DNA of 64,000 nucleotides, from the NCBI GenBank assembly GCA_949949005.1, contig CATLHM010000012.1, positions 1-64,000 on the forward strand, written 5' to 3'. Every line of letters starts with the position of its first letter. The stretch's first letter is position 1. This document shows positions 34,272 to 43,745 of the stretch, piece after piece. The stretch comes from an uncultured Lachnospiraceae bacterium (GTDB lineage Bacteria > Bacillota > Clostridia > Lachnospirales > Lachnospiraceae). The position numbers were made by a program, and so were the translations under genes. The notes under the pieces were generated by a model. It was not told the DNA's origin, ran no database searches, and was given only the letters and a program-made list of their open reading frames with translations.

Positions 34272-35600
34272 CTACGGCCTCTCACTTTCCTTCAGCCGCT
34301 TCATATGCTCCCTGACCTTCGCCTCATAGCCGTTTCCTGATGGATGATAAAATTCCTTTCCGCTCAGCTCATAGGGCAAATACTGCTGCTTCACATAATG
34401 GCCGGGATAATCATGGGCATAGAGATATCCCTGTCCATGCCCCAGCCTGGCGGCTCCCTTGTAATGGGCGTCCTGCAAATGCACCGGAATGGGCAGATTT
34501 CCCTGCTCCTTAACCGCCTGACCGGCCTCCCCGATGGCCCTGACGCAGGCGTTGCTTTTCGGCGCGCAGGCCACATAGATAGCCGCCTCCGAAAGAATGA
34601 TCTGGGCCTCCGGCATCCCCACACGCTCTACCGCCAGCGACGCATTCACCGCCACGGAAATTGCCTGGGGATCCGCAATCCCCACATCCTCCGCTGCGCA
34701 GATCATGATCCTTCTTGCGATAAAGGTAACGCTTTCCCCGGCATAGAGCATCCTTGCCAGATAATAGACTGCCGCGTCCGGGTCAGAGCCCCGCATACTT
34801 TTGATAAAGGCCGACACCGTATCGTAATGGTTGTCCCCGGATTTATCATATCGCACCGCCCTTTTCTGAATGCATTCCTGGGCCACGTCAAGGGTGATAT
34901 GTATTTTTCCATCCTCGCTGCGGTCCGTGGTCATAATCCCCAGCTCTATGGCATTTAAAGCGCTTCTTGCATCTCCCCCGGAGTAATCGGCCAGAAATTC
35001 CATGGCCTCATCTTCGATCACTGCGTCATAGACGCCCATACCCTTTTCCTTATCATACACCGCTCTTCTGAGCAGCTCCTTCACATCCTCCACGCCAAGG
35101 GGATAGAGCTCGAAAATAATGGAACGGGAGATCAGGGCGTTGTTCACTTCAAAATAAGGATTTTCCGTGGTGGCCCCAATCAAAATCAGAGTGCCGTCCT
35201 CCACAAAGGGAAGAAGATAATCCTGCTGCCCCTTGTTAAACCGATGGATTTCGTCGATGAAAAGGATGGTCTTTTTCCCGTACATCCCCAAAGTATCCTT
35301 GGCCCCCTTCACCACCTCTTCCATATCCTTTTTTCCTGCCACGGTGGCGTTGATCTGGGTGAATTCCGCGCTGGTGGTGTTTGCGATCACCTTCGCCAGG
35401 GTAGTTTTTCCCGTGCCGGGAGGGCCGTAAAAAATGAGAGAGCTGAGCTTGTCCGCCTTGATGGCGCGGTACAAAAGCTTATCTCTCCCTATGATATGCT
35501 GCTGTCCCACCACCTCTTCCAAAGTGGTGGGGCGAAGTCTTGCCGCCAAAGGAGACTCCTTTTTCATATTGGAGTTTCTCATATATTCAAATAAATCCAT
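34272..35600 (-). CDS. rarA: Replication-associated recombination protein RarA/MgsA
   Basis: Clamp-loader-like AAA+ ATPase acting at stalled replication forks. The 442 residues include LRPTTLEEVVGQQHIIG, Walker A FYGPPGTGKTTLAK, Walker B TILFIDEIHRFNKGQQD, sensor 1 ILIGATTENP and the tetramerisation region with HLQDAHYKGAARLGHG. Full length, with nothing unusual. It is followed by the DUF5722 gene after 87 bases and is probably its own unit. Confidence 0.95.
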   Translation of the reverse strand: MDLFEYMRNSNMKKESPLAARLRPTTLEEVVGQQHIIGRDKLLYRAIKADKLSSLIFYGPPGTGKTTLAKVIANTTSAEFTQINATVAGKKDMEEVVKGAKDTLGMYGKKTILFIDEIHRFNKGQQDYLLPFVEDGTLILIGATTENPYFEVNNALISRSIIFELYPLGVEDVKELLRRAVYDKEKGMGVYDAVIEDEAMEFLADYSGGDARSALNAIELGIMTTDRSEDGKIHITLDVAQECIQKRAVRYDKSGDNHYDTVSAFIKSMRGSDPDAAVYYLARMLYAGESVTFIARRIMICAAEDVGIADPQAISVAVNASLAVERVGMPEAQIILSEAAIYVACAPKSNACVRAIGEAGQAVKEQGNLPIPVHLQDAHYKGAARLGHGQGYLYAHDYPGHYVKQQYLPYELSGKEFYHPSGNGYEAKVREHMKRLKESERP

Positions 35601-35657
35601 TGCTACCTCATTTCTAAAAGACCTTCACAGTACCGTGCAAAGACCCGAACCGAATCG

Positions 35658-36884
35658 TTACTTTCCATATTCATTGTAAAGCAGGGCATGGTCGTTTACA
35701 CACTGAAAAGGGCTGCCCGCCTTTACCGTCACACAAATATAGCTTTTGCCTCCATTTTCCCCAAAGCTGGCGGCACAGCTTCCTGACTGATCTACATAGC
35801 CGGTTTTTCCTCCCAGCACCTTGCCCCCGTACTCCTTATCCTCGATCCTGCGCAAAAACCAGTTGCTCATCTCCAGGCCGTCTGGATGCTCTTCCTTTTC
35901 AGGAATCGTATAGATCCGGGTGGAAAGGATTTCCCGGCACAGCTCATTATCCAAAGCCGCCTCCAAAATCATAGCCATGTCATAAGCGCTGCAATAGTGA
36001 TCCTCGTCGTAAACCCCCACGCAGTTGGTGAAGTGGGCCGTGTCCGAGAGCCCCAGCTCCTTCAGCTTCTCATTCATCAACTCCACAAAGGCATCCTGAT
36101 CTCCCGCCACGTAAACCGCAAGCCCCACCGCGGCATCCGCGCCGGAGGGCAGGATGGTTCCGTAAAAAAGATCCCTGACGCTCACTTCCTCTCCCTTGGC
36201 AAAGCCGGCGGCGCTGCACTTGTGGATATACCCATAATCCGTGATCTCCGGCGTGATGATAATGGTATCTTCCAGATCCTCTTCTTTGATGCGCTCTGCC
36301 GCCACCAATACCGTCAGGATCTTGGTCATGGAAGCCGGATTGATAACGGTAAAGCCCCCTTTCTCCGCAAGAACTTCCTGACTGTCACGGTCAATAAAAA
36401 TGGCATACTCACTGAGAATCTCATCCCCTATCTGCCTGGTCTGAGATGTTTTGCCTGCCGAATATTTTCCTTCCTCATGGTTCTTTAAATCTTCATCCTG
36501 TAAAACTTTTTCTCCATCCGGCGTATTTGCCCCGGCCTCCTGGCCGGATGGGCCGTCCGGATTCACCGCCCCCGGATTTCCTTCTACTCCCGAGCTTCCC
36601 TCAGCGCTCCCCGGCGTATCCTCTCTCCAGATAATTTCCTCTTCTTCCGTATCCTTCCCGCTTTTTTGCTGCCCCCAAAAGCCCTGTCCTTCCTCCCTGT
36701 CATGAAAATTCTTGATGGTTCCGAACACCAGGGTAGACAAAATAAAAAGGCCTGCCGCAGCCGGGATGTATCTTGTTATGCACTTGCGAAAAAGCATCTG
36801 CCTCCTTTTGCTGCGCTGCATCTGCTCAATCCGCTGTCTGTGACGCTGCCTAGTCTCTTCTTCCTTATGAAATTCTTCGCTCAC
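35658..36884 (-). CDS. D-alanyl-D-alanine carboxypeptidase (penicillin-binding protein)
   Basis: Low-molecular-weight penicillin-binding protein, family S11, which trims the terminal D-Ala of peptidoglycan side chains. The 408-residue protein has an N-terminal membrane segment (about residues 37-57), a Gly/Glu/Asp-rich linker to about residue 145, then the catalytic domain. Its SxxK motif is in NPASMTKIL, the second motif is the Ser in LPSGADAAVG, and KTG lies in VLGGKTGYVDQSG. The SGA in place of SGN is a common variant in clostridial members. Confidence 0.92.
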   Translation of the reverse strand: MSEEFHKEEETRQRHRQRIEQMQRSKRRQMLFRKCITRYIPAAAGLFILSTLVFGTIKNFHDREEGQGFWGQQKSGKDTEEEEIIWREDTPGSAEGSSGVEGNPGAVNPDGPSGQEAGANTPDGEKVLQDEDLKNHEEGKYSAGKTSQTRQIGDEILSEYAIFIDRDSQEVLAEKGGFTVINPASMTKILTVLVAAERIKEEDLEDTIIITPEITDYGYIHKCSAAGFAKGEEVSVRDLFYGTILPSGADAAVGLAVYVAGDQDAFVELMNEKLKELGLSDTAHFTNCVGVYDEDHYCSAYDMAMILEAALDNELCREILSTRIYTIPEKEEHPDGLEMSNWFLRRIEDKEYGGKVLGGKTGYVDQSGSCAASFGENGGKSYICVTVKAGSPFQCVNDHALLYNEYGK

Positions 36885-36958
36885 TAACCAATACTCCTAT
36901 TCTAACTATCCATGAACCGCTTCGCGGCGCTTTAATCCATACATACATCAAAAAAACA

Positions 36959-37032
36959 CCCATTTACAGTGTACATGAATGGCAAATTTTGATTTTGTCC
37001 TTTGCCACAGGTTTCATTATACACTAAATGGG
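36959..37032 (-). repeat. Long imperfect inverted repeat, terminator-like on the minus strand
   Basis: Arms at 36959-36986 and 37001-37032 pair through CCCATTTA, GTGTA, ATGAA and TGGCAAA blocks with small bulges and a 14-base loop. On the minus strand the hairpin is followed by GTGTTTTTTT, so it can end transcription of the ATPase gene. Its size exceeds that of an ordinary terminator and it may be a miniature mobile or repeat element. Confidence 0.6.
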
Positions 37033-37082
37033 CAGTTTAAGAAAGGGTAATTCTGTGAATTACAAACTCTCCGAATTACAAA

Positions 37083-38504
37083 TCACATTGCAAACAAATC
37101 ATCAAGCGTGATTACCGACTGAATACTCTCTGCATAAGAATTACCCACCAGGCCATAAGTGGTAATCAGCGTCGGATAAATCGCATATTTTGTGCCGGTC
37201 AGCAGCACCAAATCGTTTATTTTGTGCCTGATGTCTCTGTCTGCCTTTTCCGTTACGGTGTACTCTGAACCGGAATATCTCATTTCGCACAGATTGATCA
37301 CCTGATCTTTTCTTATAATCAATAAATCTATTTGCGAGCCAAATATCCCTTTATCCGGATTCGCTTTGCAATACCAGGAGTTCACTTCTGTATGCACCCC
37401 GGATATCCCCAGCTTCATCTTAATCTGATCTATGTGTTCCATACAAACCCGTTCAAACGCAAGTCCCATCCATGTATTGATCGTCGGCGTATTAATCTGG
37501 TTTGACCAAAAATGCCCGTCGGTAGGATTATCTTCCAAAAATTTATAATGAAATAATGTAAAACAATCAATCAATTGATACACTGCATTTTTCTTTTTCA
37601 TCCAGGCGGCATAATACCGCCTGATAAAACCGCAGCTTTCCAGTTCTTCCAATTTGACCGTCAGGTCACCGGAATTGATTATTCCCGAGGCTTTGATCAG
37701 TTCCTCCCTTGTCATACCAACCTTCTTACGCCCTAATGTTTCGATGATCTTTATATATACGGCCGGATGCCTGAACGCAGACGCATACAGATATTTGAAT
37801 TCTTCTTTTAAAGGCGCATTCTTTGCAAAAAGAATATTGTCAATATTCTGTGGCAGACTCAGGCCTTTCTTTAAGAACCCCCAGTAATATGGGACACCGC
37901 CAAAAATCATATAATACTGCAGGATATGATTTCTGTTAAGCGCCAGCCCAGCTGACCTGACATATTCTTCACATTCCTTCAATGAGAATGTCTGCAAATG
38001 GATCTGCTCTGTGATTCGGTTATATAAACCGCCTTTATTGTGTACCACTTTAGAAAGCATCCATGAAGTGGCAGAAGCGCATATGATCAATATTACATCT
38101 TTTCTGGCTGAGGCGAAGCTGTTCCAAAAATTTTCCAGGGCAGCTATCAGATCGCTTTTTTGTGTATCCATCCATGATAATTCATCAATAAAAATGATCT
38201 TCCTTTTCTCATTTGACAGCCTGACCAAATCCTTCAGCCCCTCAAATGCTTCTAACCAGTTTGCCGGCTTACCTGCAACGCCCTGGCCCGCATCCTTTAA
38301 AGAAGAAGTAAACGCAAATAATTGCTCCTTCATCCCGCCTTCTGACAAACCTGCATGTTGGAATGTAAAGCGATAGCCAAAGAATTCCCTGATTAAAAAT
38401 GTTTTCCCGATTCTCCTGCGCCCATACACTGCTACAAAATGGGAATTGCCATCCTGCAATATCGAATCCAGTAATTCTATTTCTTTTTTGCGCCCTATCA
38501 GCAT
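37083..38504 (-). CDS. Archaeal-type AAA ATPase with DUF234 C-terminus
   Basis: A 473-residue ATPase of the archaeal-ATPase-like family. The N-terminus is MLIGRKKEIELLDSIL, then Walker A AVYGRRRIGKTFLIREF, and Walker B is KIIFIDELSWMD. The C-terminal third resembles DUF234, with a nuclease-like core (GSQIDLLIIRKDQVINLCEMR) showing the D...E pattern of PD-(D/E)XK folds. Members are often mobile and scattered through Clostridia, and their function is unknown. It is more AT-rich than its neighbours and is flanked on both sides by large inverted repeats. Confidence 0.8.
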   Translation of the reverse strand: MLIGRKKEIELLDSILQDGNSHFVAVYGRRRIGKTFLIREFFGYRFTFQHAGLSEGGMKEQLFAFTSSLKDAGQGVAGKPANWLEAFEGLKDLVRLSNEKRKIIFIDELSWMDTQKSDLIAALENFWNSFASARKDVILIICASATSWMLSKVVHNKGGLYNRITEQIHLQTFSLKECEEYVRSAGLALNRNHILQYYMIFGGVPYYWGFLKKGLSLPQNIDNILFAKNAPLKEEFKYLYASAFRHPAVYIKIIETLGRKKVGMTREELIKASGIINSGDLTVKLEELESCGFIRRYYAAWMKKKNAVYQLIDCFTLFHYKFLEDNPTDGHFWSNQINTPTINTWMGLAFERVCMEHIDQIKMKLGISGVHTEVNSWYCKANPDKGIFGSQIDLLIIRKDQVINLCEMRYSGSEYTVTEKADRDIRHKINDLVLLTGTKYAIYPTLITTYGLVGNSYAESIQSVITLDDLFAM

Positions 38505-38523
38505 ATGAACTCCTTATTTTCTT

Positions 38524-38635
38524 CTTAATCTTGTATTCTATTTAATTTTAAGTAAAGTTTAACATGAGAATCTGACTTTTTCAAGAGAAGATAGATTTAT
38601 ATTTTACTTAATATTTAATTTTAAATAAGATTAAG
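38524..38635. repeat. AT-rich nested inverted repeat
   Basis: CTTAATCTT (38524-38532) is mirrored by AAGATTAAG (38627-38635), and inside it TTAAGTAAA (38548-38556) by TTTACTTAA (38603-38611). The 112-base element lies directly upstream of the ATPase gene. It carries no gene and no clear promoter. Confidence 0.5.
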
Positions 38636-38723
38636 TAGAATATATACCAAATGGATAAGTTTAGGAAAAGGGAAATTTGTCGTTCACGCTGCACTAAACA
38701 TACAAAATTTTTTATAAAACCTC

Positions 38724-38752
38724 TTGCAATTTAAAACACCCCATGCTATAAT
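38724..38752 (+). promoter_or_regulatory. trp operon promoter
   Basis: TTGCAA (38724-38729) and TATAAT (38747-38752), spacer 17 bases. Transcription would begin about 38759, at the 5' end of the T-box leader. A 12-base word shared with the inverted repeat at 7042 lies 37 bases upstream (38676-38687). Confidence 0.7.
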
Positions 38753-38758
38753 ACACAA

Positions 38759-39053
38759 AAATTTAACAAATTAAACCGATGAAGCGGAGATAACGGCAAT
38801 GATGCCTTTACAGAGAGTCCGGGATGCTGAGAACCGGGCGGGAAACAAGTTGTCAAATGGACCGCGGAGGGCGCAGTCAAATGTGGTTTCCACAGAGTAT
38901 TCTGCGACGTTGCAGGCAGACGTCATATGCCGGGGATATGTTGGTATCCTGCTAAGGGCACGGGTCATACCGTGAATGCAAGGTGGCACCGCGGATAATG
39001 TTTGAATTATTCGTCCTTGACAGAGAGTATTATTCTGTCAGGGGCGTTTTTTT
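38759..39053 (+). promoter_or_regulatory. Tryptophan T-box riboswitch with terminator
   Basis: The leader contains the AGAGAGT motif and GCTGAGA loop of stem I, and a candidate specifier TGG (38858-38860) followed by A. The T-box core AGGTGGCACCGCGG lies at 38981-38994. A terminator follows: CGTCC-TTGACAGA paired with TCTGTCAGGGGCG (39012-39046) and a seven-T run. Uncharged tRNA(Trp) should stabilise the antiterminator and allow transcription of trpEGDCFBA. The Trp specifier is inferred from the codon position and the downstream genes. Confidence 0.92.
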
Positions 39054-39133
39054 GTGTGGGAAACTTTGTTCCCCTACGGCAAAGCTCTTCCCGGGAATAC
39101 TCAAAAATTTACTTATTCGGAGGTATACAGCTT

Positions 39134-40600
39134 ATGAAAATTTTACCTGACTTATGTGAAGTACAGTCCATCGCCGCTGCCGGAACATACAGGGTGCTGC
39201 CGGTCAGTTGTGAAATTTTATCGGACTTTACCACTCCCATTGAGGCCATGAGGATCCTGAAAAATGTATCGACCCATTGCTATCTGTTGGAATCCGCCCG
39301 GGCGGACGAAACCTGGGGGCGTTATACCTTCCTGGGCTTTGACCCGAAAATGGAAATCACCTGCTTAGGCGGCGAAATGAAAATCGGGAGCCTTACGGTG
39401 AATACGGATCACCCCTCCGATTATTTACGCCAGATCCTGGCCGATTACAAAAGCCCCCGGCTGGATTACCTCCCTTCCTTTACGGGCGGGCTTGTGGGTT
39501 ATTTTTCTTACGATTATCTGGGCTACAGCGAACCCTCTGCCAAATGTGACGCGGCGGATACCGAGGCTTTCAAGGATGTTGACCTGATGCTTTTTGACAA
39601 GGTCATCGCCTTTGACCACCTACGGCAAAAGCTCATCCTGATGGTGAATATGCCGTTGCGTGATGTGGAGGTGAACTACAACAAAGCGGTTATGGAATTA
39701 AAGCAGCTTGCCTCTCTTCTGAAAAACGGCGGAAAGAAACACGAGCCGGGAGGAAGGCTTCTGGGAGAGGTTACGCCGCTGTTTGATAAAAAACAGTTCT
39801 GCAGTATGGTAGAAAAGGCAAAGCACCATATTCGGGAGGGCGATATTTTCCAGATTGTGCTTTCCAACCGCTTAAGCGCCCCTTTTGAAGGCAGTCTCTT
39901 TCACGCCTACCGGGTGCTTCGCACCCTCAATCCCTCGCCCTACATGTTTTACTTTTCGGGCACCGACGTGGAGGTGGCAGGGGCTTCCCCCGAAACCCTG
40001 GTCAAGCTGGAAAACGGGGTACTGCACACCTTTCCCCTTGCCGGAACAAGACCGAGAGGCCGGACCGAGGCGGAGGACAAAACACTGGAAGCGGAGCTGC
40101 TTGCCGACGAAAAGGAGCTTGCCGAACACAATATGCTGGTGGATCTGGGCAGAAACGACCTTGGAAAAATCAGTGAGTTCGGCACTGTGCAGGTGGAAAA
40201 ACTGCACTGTATCGAGCGCTTTTCCCATGTCATGCACATTGGTTCTACCGTGCGCGGGCAGATCGCCGACGGCCATGACGCGCTGGATGCCATCGAGGCG
40301 GTGCTCCCCGCGGGAACCCTTTCCGGCGCCCCCAAGATCAGGGCCTGCCAGCTCATCGGGGAGTTGGAAAACAATAAGCGAGGCATCTACGGCGGGGCCG
40401 TGGGATACATCGACTTTACAGGAAATATGGACACCTGTATCGCCATCCGCATTGCCTATAAAAAGAACGGCAGGGTGTTTGTGAGAAGCGGAGCCGGGAT
40501 CGTGGCGGACTCCGTTCCCGAAAAGGAATATGAAGAATGCTTAAACAAGGCGAAATCTTCGCTGGAAGCGCTCAGGATTGCACAGGAGGCGGAATTATGA
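39134..40600 (+). CDS. trpE: Anthranilate synthase component I
   Basis: Makes anthranilate from chorismate with ammonia delivered by TrpG. The 488 residues include the feedback-site LLESA in the N-terminal region (CYLLESARADETWGRYTF), PLAGTRPRG, AEHNMLVDLGRNDLG, and the C-terminal GTLSGAPKIRACQLI and IRSGAGIV-like VRSGAGIVADS. The start is the ATG preceded by CGGAGG; the frame extends upstream into the T-box terminator but without a ribosome site. Its stop overlaps the trpG start as ATGA. Confidence 0.97.
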   Translation: MKILPDLCEVQSIAAAGTYRVLPVSCEILSDFTTPIEAMRILKNVSTHCYLLESARADETWGRYTFLGFDPKMEITCLGGEMKIGSLTVNTDHPSDYLRQILADYKSPRLDYLPSFTGGLVGYFSYDYLGYSEPSAKCDAADTEAFKDVDLMLFDKVIAFDHLRQKLILMVNMPLRDVEVNYNKAVMELKQLASLLKNGGKKHEPGGRLLGEVTPLFDKKQFCSMVEKAKHHIREGDIFQIVLSNRLSAPFEGSLFHAYRVLRTLNPSPYMFYFSGTDVEVAGASPETLVKLENGVLHTFPLAGTRPRGRTEAEDKTLEAELLADEKELAEHNMLVDLGRNDLGKISEFGTVQVEKLHCIERFSHVMHIGSTVRGQIADGHDALDAIEAVLPAGTLSGAPKIRACQLIGELENNKRGIYGGAVGYIDFTGNMDTCIAIRIAYKKNGRVFVRSGAGIVADSVPEKEYEECLNKAKSSLEALRIAQEAEL

Positions 40601-41196
40601 TTCTTTTGATCGATAACTATGACAGCTTTTCCTACAATCTTTTTCAGCTCGTGGGAGAGATCGGGATGGAACCCCCACCCCCTGCGGCGGACAACGGAAC
40701 AATCAAAGTAATCCGCAACGATGAAATGACCGTAGAGGAAATCCGCTCCCTTGCCCCTTCCCGCATCATCCTCTCCCCCGGCCCCGGCAGGCCCGAGGAC
40801 GCGGGGGTGATTATGGAGGTTGTAAAAAAGCTTGGCGGGGAAATCCCCATTCTTGGCGTCTGCCTGGGGCATCAGGCCATCTGCGCGGCCTATGGCGCAA
40901 CCGTCACCTATGCCAAAAGGCTGATGCACGGGAAGCAGTCCGAAGTAAAATTTGACCCGGACTGCCCGCTCTTTCACGGGTGTCCCGGGGTTGCCCCCGT
41001 GGCCCGTTACCATTCTCTTGCGGCGGATCCGGAAACCATTCCAAAAGAACTGAAAATCACCGCCCTCACTGTGGATGGCGAGGTAATGGCAGTACAGCAC
41101 AAAAAGTATCCCGTCTACGGGGTGCAGTTCCACCCCGAATCCATTATGACCCCGGACGGAAAACAGATGCTGAAAAATTTTATAAAGGAGATTTAA
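40597..41196 (+). CDS. trpG: Anthranilate synthase glutamine amidotransferase component II
   Basis: Class I glutamine amidotransferase subunit of anthranilate synthase. The 199 residues show the opening [26 protein letters not shown], the nucleophile Cys in GVCLGHQAI and the His/Glu of the triad in [14 protein letters not shown] short insertion (PPPPAADNG) follows the first helix. It is not fused to trpD. Translation is coupled to trpE by a 4-base overlap. Confidence 0.96.
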   Translation: MILLIDNYDSFSYNLFQLVGEIGMEPPPPAADNGTIKVIRNDEMTVEEIRSLAPSRIILSPGPGRPEDAGVIMEVVKKLGGEIPILGVCLGHQAICAAYGATVTYAKRLMHGKQSEVKFDPDCPLFHGCPGVAPVARYHSLAADPETIPKELKITALTVDGEVMAVQHKKYPVYGVQFHPESIMTPDGKQMLKNFIKEI

Positions 41197-41200
41197 AACC

Positions 41201-42232
41201 ATGATCAAAGAAGCAATCGTGAAAATCGTAAACAAAGCAGACCTCACCTACGACGAAGCATACGCCGTCATGAATGAAATCATGAGCGGCCAGACCAGCC
41301 CCACACAGAACGCGGCCTTTCTTGCGGCCCTCTCCACCAAAAGCGCAAGGGCCGAGACCACCGACGAGATTGCCGGCTGTGCGGCGGCCATGCGCTCCCA
41401 TGCCACAAAGGTGGAGACCGACATGGAGCTTTTTGAAATCGTAGGCACCGGCGGCGACAATGCCCAGAGCTTCAATATTTCCACCACCTCTGCCCTGGTA
41501 GCTGCGGCAGGAGGCGTGAAGGTGGCCAAACACGGCAACCGGGCGGCTTCCTCCCAATGCGGCACGGCGGACTGCTTAGAGGCTCTGGGCGTAAACATCC
41601 AGCAAAGCCCCGAAAGATGTAAGGAGCTGTTACATGAGGTGGGGATGTGCTTCTTTTTCGCCCAAAAATACCATACCTCCATGAAATATGTGGGCGCAAT
41701 CCGCAAAGAGCTGGGCTTTCGCACCGTGTTCAATATCCTTGGCCCCCTCACCAACCCCGGCACGCCCTCCATGCAGCTTCTGGGGGTGTATGACGATTAT
41801 CTTGTGGAGCCTCTGGCCCAGGTGCTGATCAACCTGGGCGTGAAACGGGGCATGGTGGTTTACGGTCAGGATAAGCTGGATGAGATTTCCTTAAGCGCTC
41901 CCACCACCGTCTGCGAAATCCGGGACGGATGGTTTAAATCCTATGTGATTACCCCGGAGGACTTCGGCTTTGCACGTTGCACTAAGGAGGATTTGAAGGG
42001 CGGCACACCGGAAGAAAACGCGGAAATTACCCTTGCTATCCTGAAGGGCGAAAAAGGCCACAAGAGAAACGCCGTCCTGATGAACGCAGGCGCCGCGCTG
42101 TATATCGGCGGCAAAGCGGACAGTATGAAAGAGGGTATCGCCTTTGCGGCCGCCCTCATTGATTCCGGCAAAGCCCTTGCCACGCTGCATAAATTCATTG
42201 AGGTCAGCAACCGCCCGGAGGATTTGAAATGA
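41201..42232 (+). CDS. trpD: Anthranilate phosphoribosyltransferase
   Basis: Adds phosphoribosyl from PRPP to anthranilate. The 343 residues have the glycine-rich PRPP site [36 protein letters not shown], the substrate loop [12 protein letters not shown] and [11 protein letters not shown]. The family usually shows SSKCG or SSxSGSAD at the second site; here it reads SSQCGTAD, a minor variant. The start is 4 bases after the trpG stop. Confidence 0.96.
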   Translation: MIKEAIVKIVNKADLTYDEAYAVMNEIMSGQTSPTQNAAFLAALSTKSARAETTDEIAGCAAAMRSHATKVETDMELFEIVGTGGDNAQSFNISTTSALVAAAGGVKVAKHGNRAASSQCGTADCLEALGVNIQQSPERCKELLHEVGMCFFFAQKYHTSMKYVGAIRKELGFRTVFNILGPLTNPGTPSMQLLGVYDDYLVEPLAQVLINLGVKRGMVVYGQDKLDEISLSAPTTVCEIRDGWFKSYVITPEDFGFARCTKEDLKGGTPEENAEITLAILKGEKGHKRNAVLMNAGAALYIGGKADSMKEGIAFAAALIDSGKALATLHKFIEVSNRPEDLK

Positions 42233-43014
42233 CAACCATATTAGAACGGCTTGCGGACAGCGCCCGGGAGCGCACCCGGCAGGCAAAAATGAAACTTTCA
42301 TCCGAAGAGATCAGGCGGCAGGCCCTCTCTCTTCCCAGAGGAACCTTTGCTTTTGAACAGGCGCTGAAAAAGCCGGGGATTTCCTTTATCTGCGAGTGCA
42401 AAAAGGCCTCCCCCTCCAAAGGACTCATTGCCCCCGATTTTCCCTATCTGCAGATTGCGAAGGACTACGAGGCGGCAGGGGCGGACTGCATCTCCGTGCT
42501 CACCGAACCGGAATGGTTTCTGGGCAGCAACGAAAACTTGCGTGAAATTGCGGGCACGGTAAAGCTTCCCTGTCTGCGCAAGGATTTTACGGTGGATCCA
42601 TATATGATCTATGAGGCTAAGCTTCTGGGGGCGTCGGCGGTGCTGCTGATCTGCTCTATCCTGACCGGGGAGGAGATCCGGGAATCCATAGGGCTTTGTG
42701 ACGAGCTTGGGCTTTCCGCGCTGGTGGAGGCTCACGACGAAGCCGAGGCGGAAACGGCGCTTAAGGCAGGGGCTCGCATGATCGGCGTCAACAACCGCAA
42801 TCTCAAGGATTTTTCCGTAGATACGGACAACAGCGTAAAGCTCCGCAGACTCATTCCCCCGGAGGTACTGTTTGTCTCCGAGAGCGGCGTGAGCAGCGCA
42901 GAGGACGTGGAAAGGCTGCGGGAAATCGGCGCCGACGCCGTGCTCATCGGCGAAGCGCTGATGCGCTCAACCGATAAAAAGGCCATGCTGGCAGAATTGA
43001 GGGGTGGACTGTGA
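42229..43014 (+). CDS. trpC: Indole-3-glycerol-phosphate synthase
   Basis: Closes the indole ring by decarboxylation of carboxyphenylamino-deoxyribulose phosphate. The 261-residue TIM barrel has [13 protein letters not shown] with the catalytic Lys, a [13 protein letters not shown] strand, [15 protein letters not shown], the LVEAHDEAE Glu and [10 protein letters not shown], and ends in [13 protein letters not shown] and [12 protein letters not shown]. It overlaps both trpD and trpF by 4 bases. Confidence 0.96.
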   Translation: MTTILERLADSARERTRQAKMKLSSEEIRRQALSLPRGTFAFEQALKKPGISFICECKKASPSKGLIAPDFPYLQIAKDYEAAGADCISVLTEPEWFLGSNENLREIAGTVKLPCLRKDFTVDPYMIYEAKLLGASAVLLICSILTGEEIRESIGLCDELGLSALVEAHDEAEAETALKAGARMIGVNNRNLKDFSVDTDNSVKLRRLIPPEVLFVSESGVSSAEDVERLREIGADAVLIGEALMRSTDKKAMLAELRGGL

Positions 43015-43745
43015 CCAGAATTTGTTCAACAACAGATGCCAACCTCCGCCAACCAGCCTCATGCCCGGCAACGGATGCCAGCCTCCGCCAGCCGGCACCA
43101 TGTTCCATAAAGCTCTGCGGCCTGACCCGCCTCTGCGATATAAAGGCGGCAAACGAGCTCATGCCCGACTATGTCGGATTTGTGTTCGCGCCGGGAAGCA
43201 GACGCTATGTCCCGCCTCAAAAGGCGGTGGAGCTGAAAAAAGCCCTTTCTCCCGGAATCAAAGCGGTGGGCGTATTTGTGGACGAAGCCGCCGAAACCGT
43301 CGCCGCCTTTTTAAACCAGGGCCTGATCGATCTGGCCCAGCTCCACGGCAATGAGGACGGGGAATATATAAGGAAACTGCGAACCCTCACATCCGCGCCT
43401 CTCATCCAGGCTATCCGCACCCGGACAAAAGCCGATCTCGCGGCCGCCATGTTAAGCAATGCCGACTATCTCCTGCTGGATTCCGGCGCGGGCACGGGCA
43501 AAACCTTTGACTGGAAGCTGATGCAGGACTTCCCGGCCGAAGCCAGACCCTGCTTCCTGGCCGGAGGCCTTACTCCCGACAATGTGGGGGAAGCTCTCAG
43601 ACAATTCAGCCCTTACGGGGTGGACGTCAGCTCGGGCATCGAGACGGACGGAGTAAAAGACAGGTACAAGATGGCGGCATTTGTGGCCGCTGTCAGGAAA
43701 GAAACCATGCACACAGAAACGAGGTATGAAAATGACAAATCCTAA
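43011..43745 (+). CDS. trpF: Phosphoribosylanthranilate isomerase with repeat insertion
   Basis: Isomerises phosphoribosylanthranilate. The 244-residue protein carries the barrel features [16 protein letters not shown] (active Cys), [32 protein letters not shown] and [10 protein letters not shown]. Normal TrpF starts about two residues before IKICGLTR. Here about 30 extra residues intervene after Met-Thr, made of two 13-residue repeats. The reading frame is intact, so the enzyme is probably active. It overlaps trpC by 4 and trpB by 14 bases. Confidence 0.93.
   Translation: MTRICSTTDANLRQPASCPATDASLRQPAPCSIKLCGLTRLCDIKAANELMPDYVGFVFAPGSRRYVPPQKAVELKKALSPGIKAVGVFVDEAAETVAAFLNQGLIDLAQLHGNEDGEYIRKLRTLTSAPLIQAIRTRTKADLAAAMLSNADYLLLDSGAGTGKTFDWKLMQDFPAEARPCFLAGGLTPDNVGEALRQFSPYGVDVSSGIETDGVKDRYKMAAFVAAVRKETMHTETRYENDKS
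43032..43109 (+). repeat. 39-base tandem repeat inside trpF
   Basis: Units 43032-43070 and 43071-43109 encode [13 protein letters not shown] and [13 protein letters not shown]. The first 30 or so bases of each unit are nearly identical. The length is a multiple of three, so the element is tolerated in frame. Confidence 0.8.

Noticed and set aside
38771..38989. Minus-strand open frame of 72 codons over the trp leader
   Set aside because: Overlaps the T-box riboswitch, which explains the sequence fully.
42944..43162. Minus-strand open frame with repeated GWRRLASV
   Set aside because: Antisense to the tandem repeat in trpF; kept only as a property of the repeat, not as a gene.
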